64,000 nucleotides of DNA from Dryocosmus kuriphilus (lineage: Eukaryota; Arthropoda; Insecta; Hymenoptera; Cynipidae), in assembly GCA_038277395.1 (NCBI GenBank), contig CM076194.1:112805417-112869416 (forward strand), read 5' to 3'. The position numbers and the translations under genes were made by a program. Positions 33,694 through 44,853 of this stretch are shown here, one piece after another. Positions within the stretch are counted from its first letter, which is position 1. Every line of letters begins with the position of its first letter. The notes beneath the pieces were generated by a model. It did not search any database, was not told where the DNA came from, and saw only the letters and a list, made by a program, of their open reading frames with translations.

Positions 33694-34731
33694 ATGTCGT
33701 ATTTCAGTCATAGTGTTAACAACCATGTAAAATTCATGTTAAATTCTTTAGAATGTCGTTTACTCAATGATGAGATCAAAGGTCTAAATAACCATCTGAA
33801 GTTTTTAAATAATCGTCTCAATAAAGCCAAAATTAATTTAGGAAATCTTTTATCTTCTAATATATGTATTATCTGATATTTTAGGAGATCATTAGAAACT
33901 TTTCAATCATAATTCACAAGATCAACGTTTACACAATAGGTTCCAAAATTTTTTTAATAATAGTCAAAAAAAGAAACCTTTGATTATTATAAACGAACAC
34001 AAATAAAATTAAGTAAGTCAACTTAAGTAATAACATTCCAGATGATGTAAATGACATTATAAGGTTAGGAAACAAATTTAGTTCTTTCTTAACTAGTAAA
34101 TGAAATGTTATTTTTGGAATTATTAAAGATGTCGAGTCTAACATTGGTTTAATTGAAGATTTAGAAGCTCGAGATATGTTAAGACATAGACCTAATGTCC
34201 ACCACGTCCAGCTGTTTCACTAATTAATTCTCCTACATATAAAATGGCAAAAATTTTTAGTTCAATTTTCAAAGAAACTTTACCATTACCTAAAAGTCAG
34301 GGGTTGCATGCAGTTGCATGTATGCGATGATGACGTGAGGTTGGCATGTGCATGGTGTAGAGGTTTTGGAGTGATTTTAGTGTAAACGAAAACGATCTCA
34401 GTGAAAAAAGTAGATATACGTGGAAATAAGGTAAGTGCAAACGTCTCAAACAATAAAGTGGGGATAAAAAAGTATTTAAAAACATGGCAATTTAGAAATA
34501 CAGTAAAGTGAGGTTAGTTTTATAAAGTGGATGATTAGAAGTAAAAAAGGGATATTGCAAAGGGGAGGATGTAATAGAGAGGCTGATAGAGACCTGTGTA
34601 GAGAGGAGAAGCGGGGGACAGATAAAACATAAGAGGAATTATAAAATTATAGTATAAAGGGGTAAATAAATTAGGAGCATTAGGAGGAGAAATAGTACAG
34701 TGGCACCATCTGTGTGAGTAGATGAGAACGA

Positions 34732-35945
34732 ATGGACAGACAGGGAAGTAGTTTACCGACAGAGGAAAATGTGAATCCGAGGGAAGAGAAAATTGAAAGT
34801 GAGTCCGACGCAGAAGTAAAGTTTTTCACGCCCAATCAGGAAATTAAAGCTATAGAGGTAAAAAAGAGGGAGAAAGGTAGGCTGGCGGGAAGGAAACTAG
34901 GTTGGGGAAAAGGCAGTGGATCAAGGGTCAGGTTGTATAGCGAAGGTGATTTAAAGACGATTTTAACGCGCTGTGCAAAAGAAAAAGGGATTTAAACGAA
35001 AGTTTGGATAAATTTCTTGTTACCCACCCGGTTAAGGTTAAGAAAAACTTTAAGATGATGGTGAGGTCGCCAATCAGTAAGAATAGAAAGAACTCAGGTG
35101 GGGAGTGCGAGAAACTTGGTGGATTAGCTCAGGCGGAAAATGTAAGTAAAATAACAGATGCGGCAAAGGGTAAGGGAGGAGAAATGAGAGAATACAGAAG
35201 AAGAATCGAACAAACTGGGGTGGGTGCGACAAGAAAAGGGAGAGAAAAGTATTAAGGAAAGCAAGATAGAGGGAGTGGGGATGGAATTGATATTAAAAGA
35301 GATTAGGTCCTTAGGAGTGGAAATAAAGGAAATAAAAGAAGGATAACAGAAAATGGAAGTTATTGAAAGGAAAACTGCAGAGGCAATTAAAGGGGTGGGA
35401 CTTATTAGAGAAGAAATGAAGGGAAGGGAAGAGAAATGGGAAAAGAAATTGAAAATGATTAGGGTAAGTATATGGAAACACTAGAGAAGGAGGTGGAAAG
35501 CATAAAAAAGGACAAATTTAAAAATGAGCAGAGGATAGAGGGGTTAGAAAAACAGATAAGCGAGTGGAAAAAAAGGGTACGAGAGATAAGGGAAGAGCAG
35601 GAAAAAAGAGGAGAGCAGGAGGCGAGAATTCTGCGTGACGATGACTTAACAAAGAAGATTGAGGTAATGGAGAGAAAAATCGAGTCGTCACAAGTAGGGA
35701 GTTTAGAGGGAATTGTAAAGAAAGTAAGTGGGGTGGAAAGGGAATTTGAAAAAAGGGAAAGATGGGAAAGGAGAAACAACATCATAATTGTTGGTATAAC
35801 GATAGAAGAAGGAAATAAGAGAAATAATGTAGAGGAATTTTTAGAAAAAGAGTCCGGGGCAGGAGGGAAAATTAAGAAAGTGAGAAGGCACGGTACAAAC
35901 GGTAAAGGGGTCTTAGTAGTGGAGAAAGGAATAAAAGAAAAATAG
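34732..35945 (+). pseudogene. LINE ORF1 (coiled-coil protein), broken
   Basis: It starts MDRQGSSLPTEENVNP. Stops and frame changes occur near 34995, 35255 and 35346. The last segment (35472-35945) is a Glu/Lys/Arg-rich coiled coil (METLEKEVESIKKDKFKNEQ) followed by ERRNNIIIVGITIEEGN, the hallmark ERRNNI block found in LINE ORF1 proteins. The presumed role is RNA binding and chaperoning of the element's transcript. Confidence 0.65.
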
Positions 35946-36139
35946 GTAGAGTAGGGTATCAAACGTTCTGTGTGCAAGGCGAGTAGTATAGATGGAATCA
36001 GGAAAAGGAAAGTCTAGAAAAGGCAGATAGGCGTTTTTTATAGTAAGAAATTCGGGAGGTGAGGGAAAGGATAAGGACAAGGATAAAAGAAAGAAAAATA
36101 GAAGAAAGATCAGGAATGGGGAACAAGAAAGAGAAAAAG

Positions 36140-38603
36140 AGGTAACGGTTGTATTTTGGAATGTATCAGGAATAATGAAAAAGGATAGAGAGTTCTGGAA
36201 ATATTTGGAAACATGTGATATAGTGAGGTTGGTGGAAACGTGGGTGGAAGAAAAGGACTGGGAAAAAGCAAGAAGTATATTACCCCATGGTTTTAGGTGG
36301 GAACTGCAAGGAGCTGTAAGAAAAAAGGACAAGGGTAGGGCTAATGGACGCATAATAATGGGAGTCAAAGACAACTTGGAGAAGAAGAAGGTAATAAAAA
36401 GTACTTTAGAGGGTTTACAGGAGAGGAGGATAAAAACAAAAGGAAGGTGGAATAGAATAGCGGCAATTTATAACGGAATAAAAATGAAAAGAAAAAAAAA
36501 TAGAGTGTTACATAAGAGAGGAGGAAGAAGAGATTCTAATAATAAGGGGAGATTGGAATGCAAGAATAGGAGAAAAAGGAAGTGTTTACGCGGATGGAGA
36601 GTATAAAGAGAGAAAGACAAAGGACTGCTGGCTTAATAAAGAAGGAAAGGAACTCTTAGGCTTAGTTCACCCTAGAAAGACCTACAAATTTTCTGAAAAC
36701 CATTTTTGGATCCAACGCATAGTTTTATTCATGAAACGTAGAAGAGTTGTTTTAATCAAGAAAAACATTATTAAAAAGTTAATAAAAAGTTGTAAAAAGT
36801 TGTTGAGAAATCTACCCGCTACTCAGTCGCATTCTCATCTCGCGCTGTCGTCGTTGTCATTGTCTGTTAGCACGATACCTTTCGAAGGACTAATCGGATT
36901 GTATTGCATACATTGATTGTCACACACGGTGAATTTTCAACAAAGGAGATAAAGAGGAAGTTGATAATTACCAGGGGGATAACACTGTTAAATACGGCGT
37001 ACAAGGTATATGCGATGGTTTTGACAGAAAGATTAAAGAAGGAGGTAGAAGTCAAAGGGATATTATCGGAAAGTCAGGCAGGTTTTATATAGGGAAGACG
37101 TACGATGGACAACATATACCTATATACTACAACATGTGGTAGAGAAAGAGACGGAAAGAAAAGGGGGACAGATACGTATGTGCGTTTTTTCGTGGATTTA
37201 AAGGCCGCGTTTCCATCGATAAACAGTAAAAGGTTGTGGGAGGTAATGAAGAAAAGGGGAATAAACTATAATTTAATAGAAAGTGTAAGGGAAATTTACA
37301 AGGAAACCAGGGATAGGGTTGGAGTGGGGAAAGAGACATCAGAAGAGTTCTGCACAGAGCTAGGTTTAAGACGGGGCTGCCCGATGTGCCCACTGCTATT
37401 TGCAGTGTTCATACCGGACATGGAAGAGGAATTCAAGAAAAGATTAGAAGGGGGATTAGTGGTAGGGAGGAAAAAAAATGTTGGTCTCTGGCATACGCAG
37501 ATGATATTGTGTTACTAGCGAAGGAGGTAGAGGTTCTGAGAAGCATGATGAAAAATTAGACAGATATCTGAGAGAAAAGAAACTAATACTAAATGTAAAT
37601 AAGTCAAAGGTAATGGTTCTCAAGAAAAGTGGAGGTAAAAAGAAAAATATTGATGAATGGCAATGGAGAGGAGAAAAGGTAGAAGAAGTAAAGAAATTTT
37701 TTTATTTAGGATTTTTATTTAAGAAAATGAGAACATTAGAGAGCATGTGAAGGAAAGAGTAAAAAGAGCAACGGTAGTCATGAAAAAGGTGTGGGGAAAA
37801 GGAGAGAAATTATTTAGTGATGATTTCAAGAGAAGAATGAGAATGTATGAGGCGTTAGTGATGAGTGTTTTATTGTATGGAGTGGGAATTTGGGGGTGGA
37901 GGGAATACGAGGAAGTGGAAAGACAGCATGAAAAATTTATTAGATGGACGCTGGGTCTAGGCAGACGTGGTATATAAAGTATTGAAAGAGGTAGATAGAG
38001 AGAAAATTAAAATATTATCGGGGAATAGAGCATGTAGTTTGAAGAGAAAGCCTTAGAAAGCAATGGAAGATTAATATTTAAGGCATGCTTAGAGGAGAGG
38101 GAATTGGGATTAGGGGGCTGAAAGGGACTGGAAGATAGAGAAAGATATTAAATCGGAATGGTTGATCAAGGGAATTAGTGAGGAGAGAACACGAAAAAGG
38201 AATGAAAGTACATCAAGATCTGATAAATAGGGATACGAAAGTATTAGAGCAAGTAATTGAAAATAAAATAAAAGAAGCAAAATATCATGAGAAGTATGTT
38301 TGGATAAAAGTAGATGGTATAGCAAAATATCTGGAGAGTAAGGGGGAAAGAGGATCGCAGAAAGTGATCGCGAGAGCAAGGTGTGGAAACACGGAGGAGT
38401 GGAACAAGTACTGGGTGAAAGAAGAAGATAGAAAATGCATGATATGTAGAGCAACTTTTAAGCCTTGGTTAGAAGATTGTAAAAAAGTAGAAAGAGAATG
38501 CATGACAATGGGAAAGATCTGGAATAAGAAGGGAAAGGTAGAGGTGGTGGTGTGGTTGAGAAAACTGGAAAGAATGAAAGTAAAGAGAGGAGATAGAATA
38601 TAA
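36140..38603 (+). pseudogene. LINE ORF2: endonuclease and reverse transcriptase, deleted and shifted
   Basis: The endonuclease start (EVTVVFWNVSGIMKKDREFW, VRLVETWVEEKDWEKARSIL) spans about 36140-36660. The end of the endonuclease and start of the reverse transcriptase are missing and replaced by the unrelated patch 36665-36925. Reverse transcriptase resumes with ITLLNTAYKVYAMVLTERLK, FFVDLKAAFPSIN, GLRRGCPMCPLLFAV and, after a frameshift at an A run (37469-37478), LAYADDIVLLA with the catalytic Asp pair. The C-terminal parts (37747-37977 and 38178-38603) end in a CMICRATFKPWLEDCKK zinc-knuckle-like stretch. Several other frameshifts exist. Not functional. Confidence 0.8.
36665..36925 (+). 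repeat. 261-bp patch copied from 31725-31984
   Basis: This is identical to 31725-31984 apart from two substitutions and one inserted T. It starts and ends in the middle of palindrome-family modules, has none of that family's termini, and sits exactly where LINE ORF2 has lost sequence. This is what templated filler at a repaired break would look like. Confidence 0.85.
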
Positions 38604-38675
38604 CACTAGAATATAAAAATATGTAATCGTAAGATATTTATATTATATTTTAGTATGTTGGATAGAATTAAAAAC

Positions 38676-38812
38676 TTGCGAGCTGAAAGGCGCAAAAACT
38701 AGCGAGCGAGAAGGCACAAAAACTGTCAAGCGAAAAGACACAAAAATTAGCGAGCGAGAAGTAAAACATGGCGAACGAAAAGGTACAAAAGCTAGCGAGC
38801 GAAAAGGCATTT
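38676..38812 (+). repeat. Degenerate minisatellite in the LINE 3' region
   Basis: Four or five units of about 25-27 bases carry GCGAGCGA(G/A)AAGGCAC and AAAAACTAGCGAGC words. Confidence 0.65.
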
Positions 38813-38978
38813 TATACGAGAATCAAATAATGAAAAAGAGACGTAAGAGAAATGAGAGTCAATAAATATAAAGGAAAAGAAACCGAATTGTTAAAGTGTG
38901 GAGAGAGTGAATGGGTTGGACAGAATGGAGTCAAAGTAGATAATACTTGTAAGAAATTTTAAATAGTGTAAATATATA

Positions 38979-41447
38979 CAGGGTGTCTAAAAAGTCCCGG
39001 GACGGTTGGATATTTCCTCAGGTAAAATATTTTTTAAAAAAGTGAAGGTCATTCCTGAAGTAAATTTCAACGAGGAATTCAATGTTGACCTTCATTTTGA
39101 CCTTGAAGTTGACCTTCATGGCTTTTTGAAGGTCAACTTTGTTTTTTTAAAATGGAAACCCCCTTCTTTTACATCTGCAATCGATAGAGCAGAAAATTCT
39201 ACGTTCAGGCACGTACCCAAGTCATAGGTCAATTGTAACGTTCAAGATCAGTTAGAGGTTATTTGAAATTAACAAAGTTTTCCAAGAGGTCAGTGCAATT
39301 CCTGAAGTAAATTTCAACGAGGAATTAAATGGTGACCTTCATTTTGACCTTGAAGTTGACCTTCATGGCTTTTTGAAGGTCAACTTTGTTTTTTTAAATG
39401 GAAACCCCCTTTTTTACATCTGCAGTCGATAGAGCGGAAAATTCTACGTTCAGGTACGTACCCAAGTCATAGGTCAATCGTAAAGTTCAAGATTAGTTAG
39501 AGGTTATTTGAAATTAACAAAGTTTCCAAGAGGTCAGTGTAATTCCTGAAGTAAATTTCAACGAGAAATTCATTGGTGAGCTCTGTATTGATCTTGGTGA
39601 TGATCTTCAAGGTTTTTTCAAGGTTTTTTCCAAGCAGTTTACGTTTACGTTTAGCATTACCCAGGAACAACGAGGTGGACGTAGTAAATTCTGTTCCCTT
39701 TGGGGTGCTTGATTAGCGTGAGTCCCCTTGCCTCTCGCGTTTCAGCGAAGATGTTCGAACTGAAAACCTTGAGCTTCTTGACAAAAAGCTATGCGATTGT
39801 AAAAATGAGTTACAGCATTACGAATCATATCCCTATCAATGAAAGTAGCCTGTTGCAGAATCCGATTCTGCAATTCGTCTAAGCTTTGGGGTTGCGTTGA
39901 GTATACTTTGCTCTTTAAATAACCCCAAAGAAAATAGTCGAGAGGCGTCAGATCAGGAGATCTAGCAGGTCACTCGATTTCACCCCTTCTTCCAATCCAC
40001 CTTTGAGGGAACTGAGTATCCAAATATGCTCGAACCTCCCTACCGTAATGAGCCGCTGCTCCGTCCTGCTGGAACCAAATATTTTGAAAATTATCGCCTG
40101 TAATCTCCCTTATTCTTGGCACAATTTGATTTCTGAGAAGCTCTTCATATGCACGGGCATTGAGATCACCATCGATGAAGAAAGGGCCTATCAATGTATC
40201 ATTCAAGATACCGGCCCAAACATTAATCTTTTGTGGATATTGTGTGTGACTCTCCAACATCAAATCAGGATTTGTGTCGGACCAATATCTACGACTTTGC
40301 CTGTTAACTTCACCTTTTAAAGTGAAAGTAACTTCATCTGAAAATACTGTATTGTACAAGAAAAGAGGATCTCTATCAATTCTTTCCATCATAATTTCAC
40401 AAAATTCAACCCGACGATCAGGATCGTCTTCAATGAGCTCTTGTACCAGATGAACTTTGTAAGGATGGAAATTAATGCTGCTTTTTAAAATATTTCGCAC
40501 TGTCTCAGGAGCAACGTCACGCTCACCACTAACTCGACGTAAACTAAGGTGTGGGTTTTCAACAACTGCTTGGGCTATGTCCATCTGCATCTCCTCAGAT
40601 CCTGCAGATTTTGGCCGACCAGTTCTCTGAAGGTCCTTGATAGATCCATGATTCATAAAGCGCCTTACAGTTCTTTCAATTGTTGATTTTGAGACAGGAT
40701 TTAACCCTTCTCCATTACGAAAAGTGCGATTAAAAAGCAAACGAACTTGATCATAAGATTGAACTCGATGTCCCCAACCACGCATCATTAATACAGATAC
40801 CCTCTCTCTTTCCGAAAGTTTAGCTTGCGCCATAATAATCTTTTAGCGAAAGATGGTAAGTATGTACTCGTAATACGTAAATTTAGTTTCGATTCGTAAT
40901 ATTCGTATGGAAAAACGGTATAGGACTTATGGTATCGCCTTAGGTATTGACTTAGGTATCGAAAAACGGTATAGGACTGTATAACTCTTTGGGGAGGAAC
41001 AGAACTCGCACCAGAACACCTGGAACTTTTAATGAAAAATTTCCTTATGATTTTACAATATTCAAAACGCTGTAACCAAGATCAATACAGAGCTCACCAA
41101 TGAATTTCTCGTTGAAATTTACTTCAGGAATTGCACTGAACTCTTGTAAAACTTTGTTAATTTCAAATAACCTCTAACTGACCTTGAACGTTACAATTGA
41201 CCTATGACTTGGGTACGTACCTGAACGTAGAATTTTCCGCTCTATCGATTGCAGATGTAAAAAAGGGGGTTTCCATTTAAAAAAACAAAGTTGACCTTCA
41301 AAAAGCCATGAAGGTCAACTTCAAGGTCAAAATGAAGATCACCATTGAATTCCTCGTTGAAATTTACTTCAGGAATGACCTTCGCTTTTTTGAAAAATAT
41401 TTTACCTGAGGAAATATCCAACCGTCCCTGGACTTTTTAGACACCCT
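38979..41447 (-). mobile_element. Mariner-type transposon with TIRs over 300 bp
   Basis: The ends CAGGGTGTCTAAAAAGTCC lie inside TA duplications (38977-38978 and 41448-41449). Inverted similarity extends about 350 bases into the element. The left arm contains an extra tandem copy of a roughly 240-base unit (starting near 39048 and 39290, partial third near 39529) that the right arm lacks. It is inserted in the 3' region of the LINE. Confidence 0.9.
39742..40833 (-). pseudogene. Mariner/IS630-type transposase with one nonsense codon
   Basis: About 363 codons from ATG 40833 (MAQAKLSERERVSVLMMRGW) to the stop at 39742-39744. An N-terminal helix-turn-helix region (SKSTIERTVRRFMNHGSIKD, LQRTGRPKSAG) is followed by catalytic blocks VFSDEVTF, WFQQDGAAAHY and RSPDLTPLDYFLWG. 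The second and third acidic residues are about 36 residues apart, a DDxD rather than a Tc1 DD34E pattern. The single defect seen is TGA at 39970-39972, at a position that is Trp in relatives as I remember them. Apart from this the frame is intact, so inactivation was recent. Confidence 0.85.
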
Positions 41448-41953
41448 GTATACATGTAACCTTCGATGTAGCAGACACTGTCTACATGTTTCTGGGCCAT
41501 GGTGGCCGAAATAAAACATCATACTACTACTATCTAAAAGTCAAATAAAAAATTCTTTTGAATTTAAAAATAACATTGTTAAAGAACAATACCATCTGAC
41601 CACATTATGTTGTCTTTAGATGTTTCTTCATTGCTCACTAAGATTTCAATAGATTTGGTTTTAAATGGTATAACAAAGAGATGGTCTTATATTGACAAAA
41701 GCACAAGTTTACCTTTCACAGACGTTAAAGAAGGAATTGAGTTCTTAATAAAATAAACTGTTTTTCATTTTAACAGAATTTTTTACAGACAGGCTCATGG
41801 ATTTCACATGGGTTCACCTGTATCACCTTTTTCGGTAGACTTATAGTATTACAGGATTTGGAGTCAGAATTTCTGAATAATGTAGATTTCATTATTCAAA
41901 TATGTTTTAGAAAATTATGTAATACTTTTTTGATCATACCAAAAGAAAAAATC

Positions 41954-43185
41954 TGCCCGCTTCGCGGGCACATTCTCATCGCGCGCTTCGCGCGAAGTAT
42001 GAGCGCGCCTAGGGCGCGCGTCTGTTGGCACTCGCGCTTCGCGCTCGATAAATTATTCACCTCGCGCTACGCGCTCGGTGTTTATGGATAGTATAAACCT
42101 TTAAATTAAAAATTACAAAAGAAATTATTTTACTTAAGGCTCTATCGCCCTTAAGGAATACATTCTCATCATGACACTCCCGCTTCGCGCTCGATAATTA
42201 CCTTTTTTTAAAACACATTGTAGATTGGTAAAGTTTTTTAGTGATTTTCCAAATTTTCACAATAGAGGATTTCGATTCTTAAAAGTAAAACGATGAGTCT
42301 TATAAATAAATTTTGTAGCTCTTTCCAAGGTGAACAATTCTGCTTGTTAATATTTTCTCATATCTTGCACAGTTTTGCTGAAAAGTGGTTTTCTTTATAT
42401 TTCATAACATATTTCACAAATAACTCAAAAAATACGCGTCTGCTAAAAAAAAATGATAGAAAGCGAATTTGTAGATCTTTTTGAGGCGAACAACTTTGTT
42501 TATTATTATCTTTCCGTATCTTCCATAGTTTGGCGGGAAATTTGAAATTTTTTATTTTTAATAACGTTTTATCGAATAAAACAAAAACTGTGCATTTTAT
42601 CAAAAAATGGTTCAAACAAATCCTGTAGGCCTTTTTAAATTAAACAACTTTATATTCTGCCATTTTTTTGTAACTTGAATATTTTGGCAGGAAACCAGAG
42701 TTTTTTAATTTTAATAGCGTTTTCTTGAATAAATCAAAAACCGTTCATTTTATCAAAAAACGGTTAAGACAAAATTTGTAGATTATTTAAGATGAGCAAT
42801 TTTACTTTCTTACATTTGTTTTGTATCTCTCATAGTTTAGCCGAAAAATGGATTTTTTGATTTTGTGAAAACAGTTTTTGATGGATAAAACCATAACCTT
42901 TGGTCAAAAACTGCTGGTTAGCGAACTCGTCTTTTCTTTTTACCCCTTAAAGAAGTGTACCAAAGCGCACTCCAATACGATTAGTCCTTCGAAAGTTATC
43001 GTGGGAACAGACTCCAACGACGACGACAACGACGACGACGACAACAACGACGATGACAACAGACAGACAGACACCGTCGTAAAAACCGTTTTTTCGGATT
43101 CAGGAGGTCTCAAAATGTGGAGATTTCATGAAATCCGCAAAAGTCAAATTTCGCATAAATCTAATACCTTCTCTGATGAGAATGT
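41954..43185 (-). mobile_element. Palindrome-studded element with proven boundaries
   Basis: It is inserted in the PLE-A reverse transcriptase between Ile and Asp codons. The target aaaaatc is duplicated (41947-41953 and 43186-43192), and removing the element restores the frame KEKI-DYIV. The ends are TGCCCGCTTCGCGGGCAC followed by ATTCTCATC on the left and CTGATGAGAATGT(A) on the right, so ACATTCTCATC forms an inverted terminal motif with a GC hairpin outside it on one side only. Inside are GCGCGCTTCGCGCG-type palindromes (41975-42080, 42180), a second ACATTCTCATC at 42160, the tandem AT-rich modules (42300-42880) and the triplet microsatellite (43015-43070). There is no transposase. Confidence 0.85.
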
Positions 43186-43216
43186 AAAAATCGATTATAT
43201 TGTTCACTTTAATTAA
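42878..43216 (+). other. Short recurring ORF, best-preserved copy
   Basis: About 112 codons open, with an internal ATG at 42881: MDKTITFGQKLLVSELVF, NTISPSKVIVGTD, an Asp/Asn tract of about 20 residues, RQTDTVVKTVFSDSGG, then ISHKSNTFSDENVK. The frame runs out of the element into the PLE. It shares its order and most residues with the frame at 11458-11772. It is weakly basic at the ends and strongly acidic in the middle. Function unknown; it may not be translated. Confidence 0.4.
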
Positions 43217-44050
43217 TATCATCCAAGACTTAAATTCACTTATGAAATGGAAAGTAATAGTTTCATCCCTCTTTTAAATGTTAAAGTTATCAAAACAACC
43301 AATGGCAAAATTATTACTGATTGGTACAGAAAAGATATCTATTCGGGTAGATATCTAAATTTTCTTTCTAAACATCCCATTTATCAAAAAACTTGCAATT
43401 ATTAGAAAAATAGATAGATACAGCTTTAAAATAGTCTTGTGAATCTTTTCATGTTTCTAACAATCAGTTTGTTAAGGACATTTTGATTTTAAATAATTAT
43501 CCTATGTACTTCATGAACACACAAATTAAATTTTTTTTAGCTGAACCAACCAAATTTCGAGCAATCTATTATTATGAACAATAATAACAATGAGTTCAAA
43601 CGTACAATCTCAATACCTTTCTATGGAGAAAGGTATTGAATTAAAAGAATTGAATTAAAAAGAATTAATTCCTACATATTTCAATATAAAATCCTTTTTT
43701 AGAATTGAATCCAAACTAGGCAATCTTATCAAACTTGATAAAGATTCTCTAGATAATCAGCAGCCTTCTAACTCAGTATATAAAATCTCTTGTCAAAACT
43801 GTGATATGTGTTATATAGAACAGGCCGACAGATTGCTATTGACTCGTGCTAATGAACATCGTAATAATATCAGACATAACCCTAAAAATCATAAAACTAA
43901 GTAACATATTGTCACAACAGGTCATGAATTTAACTGGGAGAATATTGAGGTAATACACTATGAACCTAATAAATTCAAAAGATTGGTAGCAGAGGTGTTT
44001 CTTATTTAAAAAGAAGGTGATGCTTGCCTTAATATCAAGACCGATTAAAA

Positions 44051-44439
44051 TTGCTACAGTTCAATCTACAACATTATTCTAGATTCTTTATTTTAGTCTC
44101 ATAATTATTCTAAGGTTAGATTCCACTCCTTTTATAACTAATTTATACCAAAACATTACTATATCACCAAATTGTAAATTGGATTTATATTTTTAACTAT
44201 GATCAGGTACATGTCTCTCTTCATACGATACTGATTCTCCGCTCTTTGTCTGACCCATGATCTCTGTTTCTTTCTATGATTTCTTGCTTTCTAGTCTCAT
44301 TCTCAAGATGGAATAGAACGACAGTTCTGTCTCCATTTAAAAATTTTAAAAAAATATATACAGTTTTTTTAAATAGAAATAATTAACTTTTTCAAACGGT
44401 TTAGTCTTCGTGAAGGCAGGTCAAATAAATAAATACACA
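44051..44439. other. Spacer between two Penelope-like elements
   Basis: AT-rich, probably the 3' untranslated part of PLE-A. No gene seen. Confidence 0.45.
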
Positions 44440-44457
44440 GTTTTTAATTTAGTCAAA

Positions 44458-44491
44458 CGTTTCGGCCATCCGGTGTGTGGCCCTCATCAGT
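44458..44491 (-). ncRNA. Hammerhead-like core in PLE-B 3' region
   Basis: On the minus strand: CTGATGAG, GGCCACACACCGGATGGCC (GGCCA pairs with TGGCC), GAAACG. The spacing fits the conserved core and stem II of hammerhead ribozymes, which are known from Penelope-like elements. Stem III and the cleavage triplet were not confirmed. Confidence 0.5.
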
Positions 44492-44853
44492 TATGAATAT
44501 ATTTTTAGAAAAATCAAATACACAAGATCGAAAATGTTAAAAATGAAAAGAAAAAATTCGATTTAAAAAATAATAAAATTAGCAGATTTAAAAAAAAATA
44601 CAATTTTGAGACAAACGAAGAAAAAACAAAACAGAAGTGTACATACCGAAGACAATTGTGGAGAACAGATTCCAGTTAAAAATCATAAATTCATGGTAAA
44701 AATATTTTTAAAATAAAAGTGTATATGAATACAAAATAAATAGGTATGAATATGGAAGAAGGACAAAACAGACTGACTGGAGATTATCAGAAAAATTCGA
44801 GCCAGAGAACCACGGCGCAGTAGGTAATGAAGATTGTAAGTAAGGTAGGATTT

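Larger units (their letters stand above)
34300..41533 (+). mobile_element. APE-type LINE (ant-like), itself interrupted
   Basis: The target duplication ctaaaagtca (34290-34299 and 41534-41543) bounds a LINE with a 5' leader (34300-34731), ORF1, ORF2, a 3' region and an ACT-rich tail (AACATCATACTACTACTATC). The 3' end GGGCCATGGTGGCCGAAATA lies beyond the mariner insertion. The strand bias is striking: the plus strand is strongly purine-rich over 34.5-38.6 kb. ORF2 resembles hymenopteran endonuclease-reverse transcriptase LINEs; the clade is not assigned. Confidence 0.85.
33694..44050 (+). pseudogene. Penelope-like element PLE-A (RT + GIY-YIG), split by two insertions
   Basis: Three collinear pieces. 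33694-34299 is the N-terminal part (NHLKFLNNRLNKAKINL, IPDDVNDIIRLGNKFS). 41544-41953 is reverse transcriptase with motif A (LSLDVSSLLTKI) and GSPVSP. 43186-44050 is the C-terminal part (YHPRLKFTYEMESNSFI, WYRKDIYSGRYLNFLS) and a GIY-YIG relic (VYKISCQNCDMCYIEQ). Removing the LINE at 34300-41533 and the element at 41954-43185 with one copy of each target duplication restores collinearity; the second junction then reads in frame. The catalytic YVDD motif is replaced by a KLCN-like sequence and many stops occur, so the element died long ago. Penelope-like elements are eukaryotic retroelements with a GIY-YIG endonuclease. Confidence 0.8.

Noticed and set aside
35459..35977. 172-codon minus-strand frame opposite LINE ORF1
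   Set aside because: It is the antisense of a purine-rich coiled-coil gene; Ser/Leu/Phe-rich composition is what such a shadow gives. Likewise 35913-36374 and 38110-38454.
43170..43185. CTGATGAG at the end of the palindrome-studded element as a hammerhead core
   Set aside because: No stem II or GAAAC follows, so the word is part of the terminal inverted motif only.
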